From contig CP150569.1 in NCBI GenBank assembly GCA_049487715.1, positions 186,001-250,000 of the forward strand: DNA of 64,000 nucleotides. Direction: 5' to 3'. Shown here one piece after another: positions 42,591 to 51,070 of this stretch. The notes beneath the pieces were generated by a model that ran no database searches, was not told the DNA's origin, and was given only the letters and a program-made list of their open reading frames with translations. The position numbers were made by a program, and so were the translations under genes. The stretch's first letter is position 1. Every line of letters begins with the position of its first letter. The DNA is from Pycnococcus provasolii. Lineage: Eukaryota > Chlorophyta > Pseudoscourfieldiophyceae > Pseudoscourfieldiales.

Positions 42591-43946
42591 CTATTCAACG
42601 CGCTGACGTTTGGCGACATGCTTTCTTTTGCTGTCCTCCTCCTCCTCCTCCTCCTCCTCCTCGTCTTCCTCCTTCTCATCCGCCATGAAAGCCTTGTACA
42701 GTCTCTGCAATTTCGCGACGGTACAAGGCCATTTCACCTGGCCATTCTGCGTTTGCAAAATGAACACGCTCAAAGGGTGGCTGCTCCGCCGACGTGCTCC
42801 AGCCGCCGCACGTCCAGCGCCAGATGACGGTGCCGCGCAATTGGTTGCCATGATGAAGCTCGACCGCCTTGGCTCAAAGAAGAGCTCTGCGACGTGGAAT
42901 GGACTCGTCGCGCACCAGCGCACACCCTCCTCGTTCGCACGGCTCGGTACCACCACCACCACCGTCAGCGCGCGTCCATTCGTCTCCGCTGACTCGAGCA
43001 GGTCACGGCACATGCGGCACGCGGCGTCGCTCACCTCGACGTAGAAGGGTGGATTCACTTCAAATCCTTGGAAGGATGCGGCGAGCTCGCCGCTCGCATC
43101 GAGCTCGAGGAAGTTGCCACAGCTTCCAAAGTGTGTGTCCGTGTCTGGGAAGGCGCTGAAAAATCGCCGAGGTGCTGACTGCCCGCCGTTGCATGCGTGG
43201 TTCCACGGGCTTGCGAAGGACTCCGTGTCGACGCCAAAGTCTTCGACGAGCACCTGCATGGCTGAGCGTGGCACCGCCGCCTGGCTTCCCATGCGTCTTG
43301 CTCCTGACCCTTGCAGTGACTTGTACCGCAGCGTGAGGCGGAAGAGCGCCTCGTCGAAAGTTTTTTTATCCTGGTGTTGGTATGCGACGCGCATGCGTTC
43401 GTACGACGTTGTGTCGAGCGATACGGCGACACCGTCGCAGCTGAGTGAAACAGACTTGGCGTTTTGCGTTTTGTTGAGAGAGCTGCGAGTTTGCTGCGAG
43501 TTTGTGGACAGTGCGAGTATTATTTTTTCCGCGGCTTTGGCAAGCAGTGCCGCAAGCTTCTTCGAGCTCTTGAGGCCGAGTCCAGCGTCGCGTAGAATTG
43601 CGGATAGTAATGTGATGGATGATGAAGAGGGAGGAGAAGAAGCAGTAGTAGATGAGCTGTTAAACGCGAGTATGGAATGAGGCGCCATGGTCCATCTTTC
43701 GAGGATACGCCACCGTGCCGCGTTTGTGAGCGGGGGTGCTGTTCTATCTTTCGTGACGAAAGAGTCCAAGTGACGTTTCAGAGACTGTAATGAAGAAGAC
43801 CGTGCGATTTCGAAGGAAAGTGCCTGGGAGAGCAGGGGAGGAGAAACAAGCTGGTGGTGGTGATGGAGTGACGCAGAGGACGCAGGTCCATGGGACTTCG
43901 ACTTTGTTGTTGACGACGACGCCGACTTCTTTGATGCCGCCGACAT
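42591..43946 (-). CDS. PCIF1: PCIF1-like cap-specific adenosine N6-methyltransferase (451 aa)
   Basis: PCIF1/CAPAM enzymes methylate N6 of a 2'-O-methyladenosine next to the mRNA cap. ATG at 43946 (MSAASKKSASSSTTKSKSHG). A Ser-rich N-terminus of about 60 residues precedes the conserved region. Motifs that match the family: MGSQAAVPRSAMQVL, DTESFASPWNHAC, FFSAFPDTDTHFGSCGNF, the catalytic FEVNPPFYVEVSDAA (NPPF, about residues 297-302), and the late QVKWPCTVAKLQRLYKAF. A Glu run and a basic tail KRKHVAKRQRV close the protein, suggesting nuclear location. No WW domain is seen, unlike the animal protein. An LTR element sits 33 bases upstream of the ATG. Confidence 0.85.
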   Translation of the reverse strand: MSAASKKSASSSTTKSKSHGPASSASLHHHHQLVSPPLLSQALSFEIARSSSLQSLKRHLDSFVTKDRTAPPLTNAARWRILERWTMAPHSILAFNSSSTTASSPPSSSSITLLSAILRDAGLGLKSSKKLAALLAKAAEKIILALSTNSQQTRSSLNKTQNAKSVSLSCDGVAVSLDTTSYERMRVAYQHQDKKTFDEALFRLTLRYKSLQGSGARRMGSQAAVPRSAMQVLVEDFGVDTESFASPWNHACNGGQSAPRRFFSAFPDTDTHFGSCGNFLELDASGELAASFQGFEVNPPFYVEVSDAACRMCRDLLESAETNGRALTVVVVVPSRANEEGVRWCATSPFHVAELFFEPRRSSFIMATNCAAPSSGAGRAAAGARRRSSHPLSVFILQTQNGQVKWPCTVAKLQRLYKAFMADEKEEDEEEEEEEEEDSKRKHVAKRQRVE

Positions 43947-43978
43947 TCTTCTTCTTTGCTAATAGAGGTATGTATGAT

Positions 43979-44219
43979 TGTCACCGGCACGGTGACCGTT
44001 GCTAACCCCTAACCGACTCAACCCTTTCAAACCCCCTTTTCTAACCGATTACGTCTTGACCACCCGACTACGTCTTGACTGCCACGTCTTGATCTGCCGC
44101 CAGCATCTCAGGACGTGCTCGCGGCGCTCGCATCTGTGCTCGCTCCGCGTTTCTACCTTTAGTAACAATCATTCTTCGCCTAACCTTCAACTCTTCACGA
44201 CCGCCATTACTGGCGCTCA
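43979..44219 (+). repeat. 5' LTR (241 bp)
   Basis: It starts TGTCACCGGCACGGTGACCG, which contains the inverted pair TCACCG-CGGTGA at its left end, and ends GGCGCTCA. It is the same as the copy at 45167-45407. Confidence 0.92.
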
Positions 44220-44267
44220 TACTTGGTGGACACGCAACAACAGATCTTTCCTGCAACCTCGACATCA

Positions 44268-44575
44268 ATGTCGTCGCCAGCAAACAGCCTCCTAAGCCGA
44301 ATCGCTAACGCAGTCGCGTCGCCGTTTTATACGCGCACGCGAAACGCGCGCACGGCTGCAAACAACGAGGCAAACCCTGGAACGAACCCTGGCACGCCGC
44401 CTACGACGCCGCCTCCCGAAGATGAGCATCAGTCGACCGCGTCACCGCCGTCTACGCCTCACCAAACGCCGACGCTGGACCCATTGGAGCAGCTCCGCGC
44501 CGCGATGATGCTCGACGACTGGATGCTCCGCCTTTATGCTCGGCTATGGGCATCACCCACGTTCTCCACTCGGTG
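44268..44575 (+). pseudogene. gag-like N-terminal remnant (102 aa)
   Basis: ATG at 44268; reads MSSPANSLLSRIANAVASPF, then a Pro/Thr-rich stretch, then LEQLRAAMMLDDWMLRLYAR before leaving frame near the deletion join. It resembles the start of a retroelement gag ORF by position and composition. The capsid and zinc-knuckle parts are absent. Confidence 0.55.
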
Positions 44576-45147
44576 AATGGCACGACGCCGATGAGCAGCC
44601 TCCGGATACCGCCGCGCTCGCTTTCTTCCTCACCCAGCAGGCGACTCTCGAGGCAGCTCGCCGCCACACAACCGACGCTGCTGCGGCTAGCATCTCGTCG
44701 TGGGATACATCGCATCCTCCAGCACCAACTTACAAGGAGGGCGATCGCGTGTGGCTCAGCTCAGCCCCGTTCAACCTCAGTAAGACGGCTCCACGCTGGC
44801 TGGGGCCTTACAAAATCGCCGAGGTGCGATCGCCCACGACATTCCGCTTGGAGCTGCCAGCCAACTGGGGCGCGCATCCCGTGTGGCACAGTGAGCACCT
44901 GCGCGCCGCCGGTGAGCTTCGCCAGACCACGCACTATACTCCTGTCATCGACCCGCCGCTACGCATCGAGCAAATCCTCGCGCACAAGCGACTACGCGGC
45001 AGGGGCATGCAGTACGAGCTGACCGTGAAGTGGCACGACTTCCCGCTCGGTCACCTCCCTCTCACAGTGTCGCTTCCTGACGCGCTGCTCAAGGGCAAAA
45101 AGATCACCCAGGAATACTTCGCTCGCTGGAACCTGGGCTCAATCTAA
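44530..45147 (+). pseudogene. integrase C-terminus with chromodomain-like end
   Basis: It begins near the deletion join with LGYGHHPRSPLGEWH, the conserved end of the Ty3/gypsy integrase core (YGxHPRTP). Next come YKEGDRVWLSSAPFNLSKTA and PRWLGPYKIAEVRSPTTFRL, the GPY/F module, then HPVWHSEHLR. Residues after PLRIEQILAHKRLRGRGMQY, then ELTVKWHDFPLG, form a chromodomain-like end, which in chromoviruses guides integration. It ends at the TAA at 45145. There is no start codon of its own; the listed beginning is the estimated join. Confidence 0.8.
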
Positions 45148-45166
45148 ACCAGAGGGGAGGGGCGAG

Positions 45167-45407
45167 TGTCACCGGCACGGTGACCGTTGCTAACCCCTAA
45201 CCGACTCAACCCTTTCAAACCCCCTTTTCTAACCGATTACGTCTTGACCACCCGACTACGTCTTGACTGCCACGTCTTGATCTGCCGCCAGCATCTCAGG
45301 ACGTGCTCGCGGCGCTCGCATCTGTGCTCGCTCCGCGTTTCTACCTTTAGTAACAATCATTCTTCGCCTAACCTTCAACTCTTCACGACCGCCATTACTG
45401 GCGCTCA
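45167..45407 (+). repeat. 3' LTR (241 bp)
   Basis: Same sequence as the 5' LTR by direct reading. It is preceded by a purine-rich tract and followed by the target duplication. Confidence 0.92.
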
Positions 45408-45699
45408 TATGATGGCGAATAACAATTGACAGAAACACACAAAAAAAAAAATCATCAAAAACTAACCCTAACCCTAACCCTAATCAGCCGTTCAACGATC
45501 GATTCAGAATACAGTAGGCTTCCTAGGTCCCCTCGAAGTTCCCGGTCAGATTTCAGATTTCCCGGCCGTTCCATTTCCAACTCCATAATGCTTCGCATGT
45601 GGTGAGCTGCATGGCTTGGCTTGGCATGGCGCCCCCGCCTTTTTTGCCATGTGTATTTGATTGTATTTGGTATTGTATCCTATTCTTTTCTTTTCCTGT
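45408..45699. other. intergenic (292 bp) with CCCTAA units
   Basis: A poly-A run and three CCCTAA units (45461-45483) lie just right of the LTR element. The rest is the probable promoter of the secreted protein gene. No gene seen. Confidence 0.5.
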
Positions 45700-47151
45700 A
45701 TGACAGTGTCATATGGCATATGGCACTTTTGTATGGCGTTAATCAGGAGTAGAGTGGGGTGGCTTGGGCTTCGGAGCGGTGTCTCTCTCTCTTTGTCTTT
45801 GGTAAGTATCTCTCTCTTGGGAGTGACATTCGCGCAGACGCCACCATTGCAGCACGCCGGTTCGAGTCAGTACGACAATTCCGGCACGATAAATGGTTCT
45901 GGCTTGCCGCCAGATGATACGATACATGTGGCAGCAGCAGAATCGCCGTCTATTGGTGGTGGTAATCTCACAACAGAACAGGCGTTCCGCGGCGCGGTCA
46001 ACTACGTGCTTGATGACGAAGGCCCTGAGCCGAAGTTCGAATACGACAAACTCTTCTTGTCCATCGTCACAAAGAGCTTCATTGCGAAGTCGCGCAACTC
46101 GAAACTCGTATCAACTGCTGGCGTGCTCAACGAACTCGACGTGTACCCACCGCAACCTGAGCCTCCCGCACCTAGGCTTACGCCGGGTGGTGAGCCTACG
46201 TTGCCCATCGTACAGGCGGCGGCGGGCTTCATCCAAACGTACGCTATCGCGACGAGAGTTATCGTCAACACGCCAGCCTATCTCGAGGGAATTCGACTGA
46301 GACAGGAGCTCGCGAGGCGCTTTCGCGGAGAACCGGCGGACGAACCACCACCACCTATTGACGAGGCGGAAGAAGTTGCGCAGGCGGGGCGGCGGAGGAG
46401 CAGGAGGAGGAGGAGGAGGAGAAGAAGGCTCCTCCTCGACGACGACGACGACAACGACGAATCGTTCATCATCAGCAAGCTGAACGAAACGCTCATGGAT
46501 GTCGTGGAGAACCCTCCTCCCACAAGCACTGACGCGAATTATCAAAACGCATCAGCCACACTGCAAGACTGGCTGGAGCTCGTACGCGAATCCGATTCCT
46601 CTGACATACGAGATATACCAGACTTTCGGGTGAATCGTCTCGTTCACGACGTTCGCGATCTCGCGAAGAGCGGGATGTGGAAAACACTCCTCCCACTGGA
46701 CATGAGAGAGATGATCGACTTGAAAGATGACGAGGTGTGGGCTGAAGAGATTCGCAAGCAGCTGCGCAACACTCGTCCAAGTTTCGACGCACAACTTACG
46801 CTGACTATACGTCCGGTGCACAAGCCACTCGCGGGCGCACTTGACATGACGGCGCCTGTGATTGGTGCGACTGGCATTCGTTTTCTGCCACCTGGCTTGC
46901 GTAAACTTTTCGACGGCCCACTTGCCGCAGGCGCGGACATCGTTCCGTATGCGTATTACGACCCTTTTGCCATCGCCGGCGTGGATTTGTTGCCGGAGGA
47001 GGCGACGCTGATTGCGAAGGAGAGCGGCTTCAGGAGAGTCGTGGAGGCGACGCAACTTCAGCTTGCGTGCGTCTTGGGGGTGACATTTCGCGAGCAGATT
47101 AGGGTGAACAACGGCGACATCGCAAGGCGGTTCTTCGCAGGTGTAACCTAA
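45700..47151 (+). CDS. secreted or lumenal protein of unknown function (483 aa)
   Basis: Starts are possible at ATG 45700 or ATG 45733 (MALIRSRVGWLGLRSG). A signal peptide SLSLSLVSISLLGVTFA|QTPP follows. The mature part is mostly alpha-helical, with an Arg run then Asp run near residues 235-260 (RRRRRRRRRLLLDDDDD). Later blocks look well folded: LLPLDMREMIDLKDDEVWAE, LTLTIRPVHKPLAGALDMTA, IRFLPPGLRKLFDGPLAAGA, VVEATQLQLACVLGVTFREQ. No family is recognised. A GTAAGT...GCGCAG stretch of 36 nt (45802-45837) could be an in-frame intron, but removing it would destroy the signal peptide. Confidence 0.65.
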   Translation: MTVSYGIWHFCMALIRSRVGWLGLRSGVSLSLSLVSISLLGVTFAQTPPLQHAGSSQYDNSGTINGSGLPPDDTIHVAAAESPSIGGGNLTTEQAFRGAVNYVLDDEGPEPKFEYDKLFLSIVTKSFIAKSRNSKLVSTAGVLNELDVYPPQPEPPAPRLTPGGEPTLPIVQAAAGFIQTYAIATRVIVNTPAYLEGIRLRQELARRFRGEPADEPPPPIDEAEEVAQAGRRRSRRRRRRRRRLLLDDDDDNDESFIISKLNETLMDVVENPPPTSTDANYQNASATLQDWLELVRESDSSDIRDIPDFRVNRLVHDVRDLAKSGMWKTLLPLDMREMIDLKDDEVWAEEIRKQLRNTRPSFDAQLTLTIRPVHKPLAGALDMTAPVIGATGIRFLPPGLRKLFDGPLAAGADIVPYAYYDPFAIAGVDLLPEEATLIAKESGFRRVVEATQLQLACVLGVTFREQIRVNNGDIARRFFAGVT

Positions 47152-47701
47152 TGTAAAAAGGAAAGGCTTTAGAGAGCGCTTTATTATTGTGTATGGATGA
47201 ATGGTCCAATGAAAAGCGGGAAAGAATGTTCGTTGTCGATTTACTTACTTGGATGACATGTGTTTTGCTGCGATGGATTGTGGGAACGCATCTGTGCACT
47301 TCCATGTATGCGGCGTTGCTTAAGAGGCTTCACCAGATAGACGGATACACCTAAATTATGGCATGCCACAAGATGTGAACACTTTCCTCTGGGCACATTA
47401 CGATATTACAAAGAATCAGCGCACGATATCAAATGCATCGCCGCACTGCCTTCATGATCACGAAGAAGGCGACCTGTGTAAGACGACGAAAACGTTCATC
47501 TTGGAGGAGTGGTACAGAAGCGACCATGAAGTTTTCCTCAATATGACGAATTGACGAGTCAGCAGGTGTAACACTCATACATAATGACACCTTGTTCCAT
47601 CCATGACGAGTCGCGTGTATGTGCGCTGCGAGGCTCAACTACTACTACCAAAGAATAAGGGTTGTTGTTTGGTTAGAGTACAATGTGAACATGAGATTTG
47701 C
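47152..47701. other. convergent intergenic region (550 bp), no supported gene
   Basis: A 63-codon ORF from ATG 47363 (MPQDVNTFLWAHYDITKNQR) is present, but it has no recognisable domain and is short for this window, so it is not called. Nothing else is seen. Confidence 0.4.
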
Positions 47702-48736
47702 TTACAAGATGCGAATCTCTGTCATCAACCGCGTGCCGTTGAGCTCACCTAAGCGCGGCGCATCGGTAGGTGCTTGGCCGTCGTCGTTATAACCCCAGCA
47801 CGCGACGCTTCCGTCGGCTCGCAGTGCCAACGAGTGTTCTCTGCCCGCGGCGATCGCTACGAAGTCGCCCTCCACGCCCGCGGGAGGCGCCTGGTCGAGG
47901 TGGTTGGCACCCCAGCACGCGACGCTCCCGTCGGCTCGCAGCGCCAATGAGTGCCCGTAACCTGCGGCGATCGCTACGAAGTCGCCCTCCACGCCGGCGG
48001 GAGGCGCTTGGCCGGCGTCGTTCCTTCCCCAGCACGCGACGCTCCCGTCGGCTCGCACTGCCAACGAGTATCCATTGCCCGCGGCGACCGCTACGAAGTC
48101 GCCCTCCATGCCGGCGGGAGGCGCTTCGCCGTTAACGTTATCACCCCAGCACGCGACGCTCCCGTCGGCTCGCACTGCCAACGAGTGTCCATGGCCCGCG
48201 GCGACCGCTACGAAGTCGCCCTCCACGCCTGTGGGAGGCGCTTCGCCGAAGGTGTTGGATCCCCAGCACGCGACGCTCCCGTCGGCTCGCAATGCCAACG
48301 AGTGTCCATTGCCCGCGGCGACCGCTACGAAGTTGCCCTCCACGCCGGCGGGAGGCGCTTTGCCGTCATCGTTATCACCCCAGCACGCGACGCTCCCGTC
48401 GGCTCGCAATGCCAACGAGTGCCAGGTACCCGCATCGACCGCTACGAAGTCGCCCTCCACGCCGCCGGGAGGCGCCTGGTCGAAGGTGTTATCACCCCAG
48501 CACACGATGCTCCCGTCGGCTCGCAGTGCCAACGAGTGCCTGGTACCCGCACTAATCGCGGCGTTTGCCCTCGCGCGCCGAATGCGCCTTTGAACAGCGG
48601 CGAGTCGCCGCGGCCTGTGCACGGTGACGAGCCAGTCGAGCCATACGGCGATTGCGTTGTCTCTCAGGCTCAGAAGCAGGTGGTGATTGTGTGACGCTGA
48701 CGCTAGTGGGACATTCGTGTCGGACACGGGCATCAT
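47702..48736 (-). CDS. RCC1-type beta-propeller protein, copy 1 (344 aa)
   Basis: ATG at 48736 (MMPVSDTNVPLASASHNHHL). After a basic N-terminal stretch of about 65 residues come seven RCC1-like blades of 39 residues each: GDFVAVAAGNGHSLALRADG then SVACWGDNxxGxAPPAGVE. The A-A-G-x-x-H-S-L-A-L and C-W-G-x-N motifs recur in every blade. Blades are nearly identical even at DNA level, so the array has been homogenised or recently expanded. Seven blades would close one propeller. RCC1-like folds bind GTPases, chromatin or lipids; this one is of the variant CWG type common in protist and bacterial genomes and its partner is unknown. It is a paralogue of the gene at 54122-55099. Confidence 0.85.
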   Translation of the reverse strand: MMPVSDTNVPLASASHNHHLLLSLRDNAIAVWLDWLVTVHRPRRLAAVQRRIRRARANAAISAGTRHSLALRADGSIVCWGDNTFDQAPPGGVEGDFVAVDAGTWHSLALRADGSVACWGDNDDGKAPPAGVEGNFVAVAAGNGHSLALRADGSVACWGSNTFGEAPPTGVEGDFVAVAAGHGHSLAVRADGSVACWGDNVNGEAPPAGMEGDFVAVAAGNGYSLAVRADGSVACWGRNDAGQAPPAGVEGDFVAIAAGYGHSLALRADGSVACWGANHLDQAPPAGVEGDFVAIAAGREHSLALRADGSVACWGYNDDGQAPTDAPRLGELNGTRLMTEIRIL

Positions 48737-48816
48737 GAAGTTCTTCACGCGCAAATGATGAGGCGTTCAGTTCAGTTCAATGATGAGGCGAGGAAACCAA
48801 ACGATCGCAGAACTGA

Positions 48817-48888
48817 AAACGTCCCTGGGAGGTGGGGGAAGCTGGGGGTCTGCTTTGCCAAAGCAGACCCCCAGGTCCAGGGACGTTT
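48817..48888. repeat. nested foldback: 16-bp palindromic hairpin inside a 12-bp inverted repeat
   Basis: Inner arms CTGGGGGTCTGCTTTG and its complement at 48842-48874 are separated by one base. Outer arms AAACGTCCCTGG (48817-48828) and CCAGGGACGTTT (48877-48888) flank it. It lies 80 bases upstream of the RCC1 copy 1 start. Confidence 0.85.
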
Positions 48889-48892
48889 CTTT

Positions 48893-48970
48893 TTTTCTTT
48901 CCCTTTTCTCCCTCAGAGACTTTTTCGCTTGTCCATTCTCTCTCTGCCCCGTGTCAGCGGCGCATGCCAA
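48893..48970 (+). pseudogene. remnant of an RCC1-family 5' flank (start region)
   Basis: TTCCCTTTTCTCCCTCAGAG ... CGCTTGTCCATTCTCTCTCT followed by GCCCCGTGTCAGCGGCGC matches the 5' flank and first codons of the RCC1 gene at 55099 (minus), where the same place reads GCCCCATGTCAGCGGCGC. The start codon is GTG here, and the match ends after a few codons. Confidence 0.6.
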
Positions 48971-49264
48971 CAGGAATCCGCTCTCGTCCATGAAGATAAT
49001 AGCTCAGCTGTTATCATTGTGCGGGACAGACTTTATGGTGCGCGGACGAAATTCCTCGATGTCCGCCTCCGTGTGCTACGAGAGCGCGAGCGCGATCGCG
49101 CGCTATCTCTGATTCTTGTTGGAACTCGCGAACAACTTGCAGACGCCCTCACTAAACAACTTGGGAAACATGACTTCATGCTATGGCGAGAAGTTCTGTT
49201 AAATGGCGGTATGCTTAATAATGGCGCACGCGTGTCTACGACTGCGAACGCCAAGGGGGAGTGA
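48962..49264 (+). pseudogene. Ty1/copia RNase H C-terminal remnant
   Basis: In frame it reads ALVHEDNSSAVIIVRDRLYG, ARTKFLDVRLRVLRE, LILVGTREQLADALTKQL and ends at TGA 49262-49264. This matches the end of copia-type RNase H (EDN-x-x-A, R-[ST]-K-x-[IL]-D-V-R, E-Q-x-A-D-x-L-T-K). Everything upstream of it is missing. A purine tract AAGGGGGAG immediately precedes TGACGGGAATAC, which may be the left edge of a 3' LTR (49262 onward); its right edge is not found. Confidence 0.8.
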
Positions 49265-50245
49265 CGGGAATACTACCGCCAGTTAGGGGTTTACGGTTTA
49301 TGTCTATGGTTTCAATGGGGACCTGAAGGTACTTGGCAAGTGATAACGCCAAGGTGCTTTTCCTTGACGCGTTTGATGCCCAAAGTGATAAGGCAATGAA
49401 GGCTTTGGGTTCTCTTCCCTTCATATGCCTACCCCTCAGGGAATATCCGGTGGGGATCCCGGTGGGCGCGGTGGCTCGCCCCCTCGGGACCCTCCCGACA
49501 CCTCTTTTCTTTGTTATTCTTCTTTTCCTCTTAAGTTCCTTGTAGTTCCCGCCGTGGCGCCTTTCAGAACGCCTTATTCCTTATTCTTTCCTTTTCGCGG
49601 CGCTCAAGGACTCTCTGAGCCATGTCTGGATCGAGCGTCTTCATGTCAACCTTCGTGTACTTGCGTCGTATGTCCTCCTGTCTCTCCTACGCAATCTGTG
49701 CGTGATCCTCCTTTCGCGACCGGGACACGGTAACGTCTCGTGTTCGCACAAAAAGCATTGCATTGCACGGTTGCTAATTATCATGCTGCCGGGTTTGCGT
49801 TCCAATTTTGCTCGGTGCCCACCCTTTTTTGTGAATGCGTACGTGTCAGGAGCCGCTATTTGTCCAAGTCCAAGTGCACCAGAACTAAAATTGTCTTTGT
49901 GTTTGGCATGGTGGCATTCCATCGGAGGCGGCGGCGGAGGTGGAGGTGGAGGAGGAGGAGGAGGATGGTGTGGAGCACCGGCGGCATCGGTGGCGGCGGC
50001 ATCGGCGGAAGTATCGGCAAAATCGGTGATGGCGGCAACATCGGCGACGGCGGCAGGAGCACCGGCGAGTGGGCGGGGCCCTCCTCCACAATCTATACGA
50101 CCATTCTGCTACTAAAAAAGTGTAGGATCCCGACCGGGATCCCCAAACCTCGAAAAGGGACCTCTCCCCAGGCCCAGGCTGCCAGGGGCATTCGGGAACT
50201 TTTTTCTTCCCTTTTCTCCCTGAGAGATTTTTTCCATTCTCTGCC
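49265..50245. other. accessory intergenic DNA, probable LTR remnant and low-complexity stretch
   Basis: The left part may be copia LTR sequence. A Gly-coding GGCGGAGGTGGA stretch lies at 49925-49965, followed by GGCGGCATCGGC-type repeats to 50060. ORFs here translate to low complexity and are not called. GGATCCCGACCGGGATCC at 50126-50143 is a perfect palindrome. Confidence 0.45.
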
Positions 50246-50345
50246 CCATGTCAGCGGCGCCAGCGCCAGCGCCACGCATCCAAGGAGAGTTGGCGTACGA
50301 TGCGCTGCGCCTAGGATTTTTTCCCTGGCAGCGCATACGACGCAT
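50246..50345 (+). pseudogene. RCC1-family 5' fragment (first ~30 codons)
   Basis: It reads MSAAPAPAPRIQGELAYDAL then RLGFFPWQR, nearly identical to the N-terminus of the gene at 55099 (minus strand). After that the frame ends without any RCC1 blade. The upstream TTTTCCATTCTCTGCCCC is shared as well, so promoter and start were copied together. Confidence 0.8.
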
Positions 50346-50404
50346 ACGACCCTCAATGACACGGCGGCGGTCAGATGACGGCCGGTCATGACGACGGCCG
50401 TTCG

Positions 50405-51070
50405 ATTCCGAGACGGCGGTTCGATTCCGCCTGGAGACATTTCAGCTACACAATATTATGTTCTTTCAAGACATTTTAGTCTCGTAAGTCTATCTCTTAT
50501 CACCAAAATTACAACACGAAATTGTCAAACAAATCCTAACCTTAACCCTAATCATCCAGTATGGTATAGTGGCAGCATGTACGTCGTCTCTTTCGACCAA
50601 TACATCATCGCACAAACAAAGACATCTCTGACACAAGTCTTTCTTTACAGACATCTTTGCCAACATTCCGCGAAGAATTTTTTTTTGCCTTTTTTTTTGC
50701 ATGAGGACCCGGTGCAAGACAGGTACTTCTACTTCGTCCCGAACGACCAAGCCATCACAACCAGCGCTCACAAGTGACATACGGGACCGGCCATGGGGTG
50801 TGCGGCGTCGACGGCGGCGCAGCAAGTACGGCGCGGAGTCAACGTCAACACCAACGGCGCGCAAGGAAGAATTCTGGCTGACGACGGTGCTGACAGTCAA
50901 GCCAACGAGGCAAGACGTCGATGGTGTGAAGATTCAGGCCGAACACGCGTCCGAGTCGCCCGTAGGCCGTGTCGCTCGCATGGCTTGCACAGTTTGTTAA
51001 GGCGCGCGCCGGAACGACGCACAGCTGGCAGGTTTACAAGGAGTTCATGGCTGAGGAGGATGTGGTGCCT
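50405..51070 (+). repeat. left arm of a large imperfect inverted repeat
   Basis: Pairs with 52120-52805 on the opposite strand. The inner part (50656-51070 against 52120-52556) is nearly identical apart from a few substitutions and two indels; the outer part (50405-50655) is more diverged but retains GAGACGGCGGTTCGATTCCG followed by CCTGGAGACA at both ends. The inner limit falls at GAGGATGTGGTGCCT, where the two copies stop matching. Confidence 0.85.

Larger units (their letters stand above)
43979..45407 (+). mobile_element. internally deleted Ty3/gypsy-type LTR retroelement (1.43 kb)
   Basis: Two LTRs of 241 bp (43979-44219 and 45167-45407), which read as identical, begin TG and end CA. The flanking duplication is TATGAT (43973-43978 and 45408-45413), or ATGAT if the last LTR base is counted differently. 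A purine tract AGAGGGGAGGGGCGAG precedes the 3' LTR. The interior holds only a gag-like N-terminus and the integrase C-terminus; protease, reverse transcriptase, RNase H and the integrase core are missing. The copy must have moved recently, using enzymes supplied by a full-length relative. Confidence 0.9.

Noticed and set aside
44003-44295. 98-codon ORF starting in the 5' LTR
   Set aside because: The same reading occurs in the 3' LTR; it is LTR sequence and not a separate gene.
49702-50115. 137-codon ORF with a long Gly run
   Set aside because: The frame is held open by GGC/GGA repeats; nothing on either side looks like a protein.
50412-50600. Circularly permuted tRNA gene (3' half before a TGGTATAGTGG-like 5' half)
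   Set aside because: The T-arm and acceptor 3' strand fit, and TGGTATAGTGG occurs 130 bases later, but the bases before it do not pair with TGGAGAC and the spacing is too long. Kept only as a tRNA-like motif.
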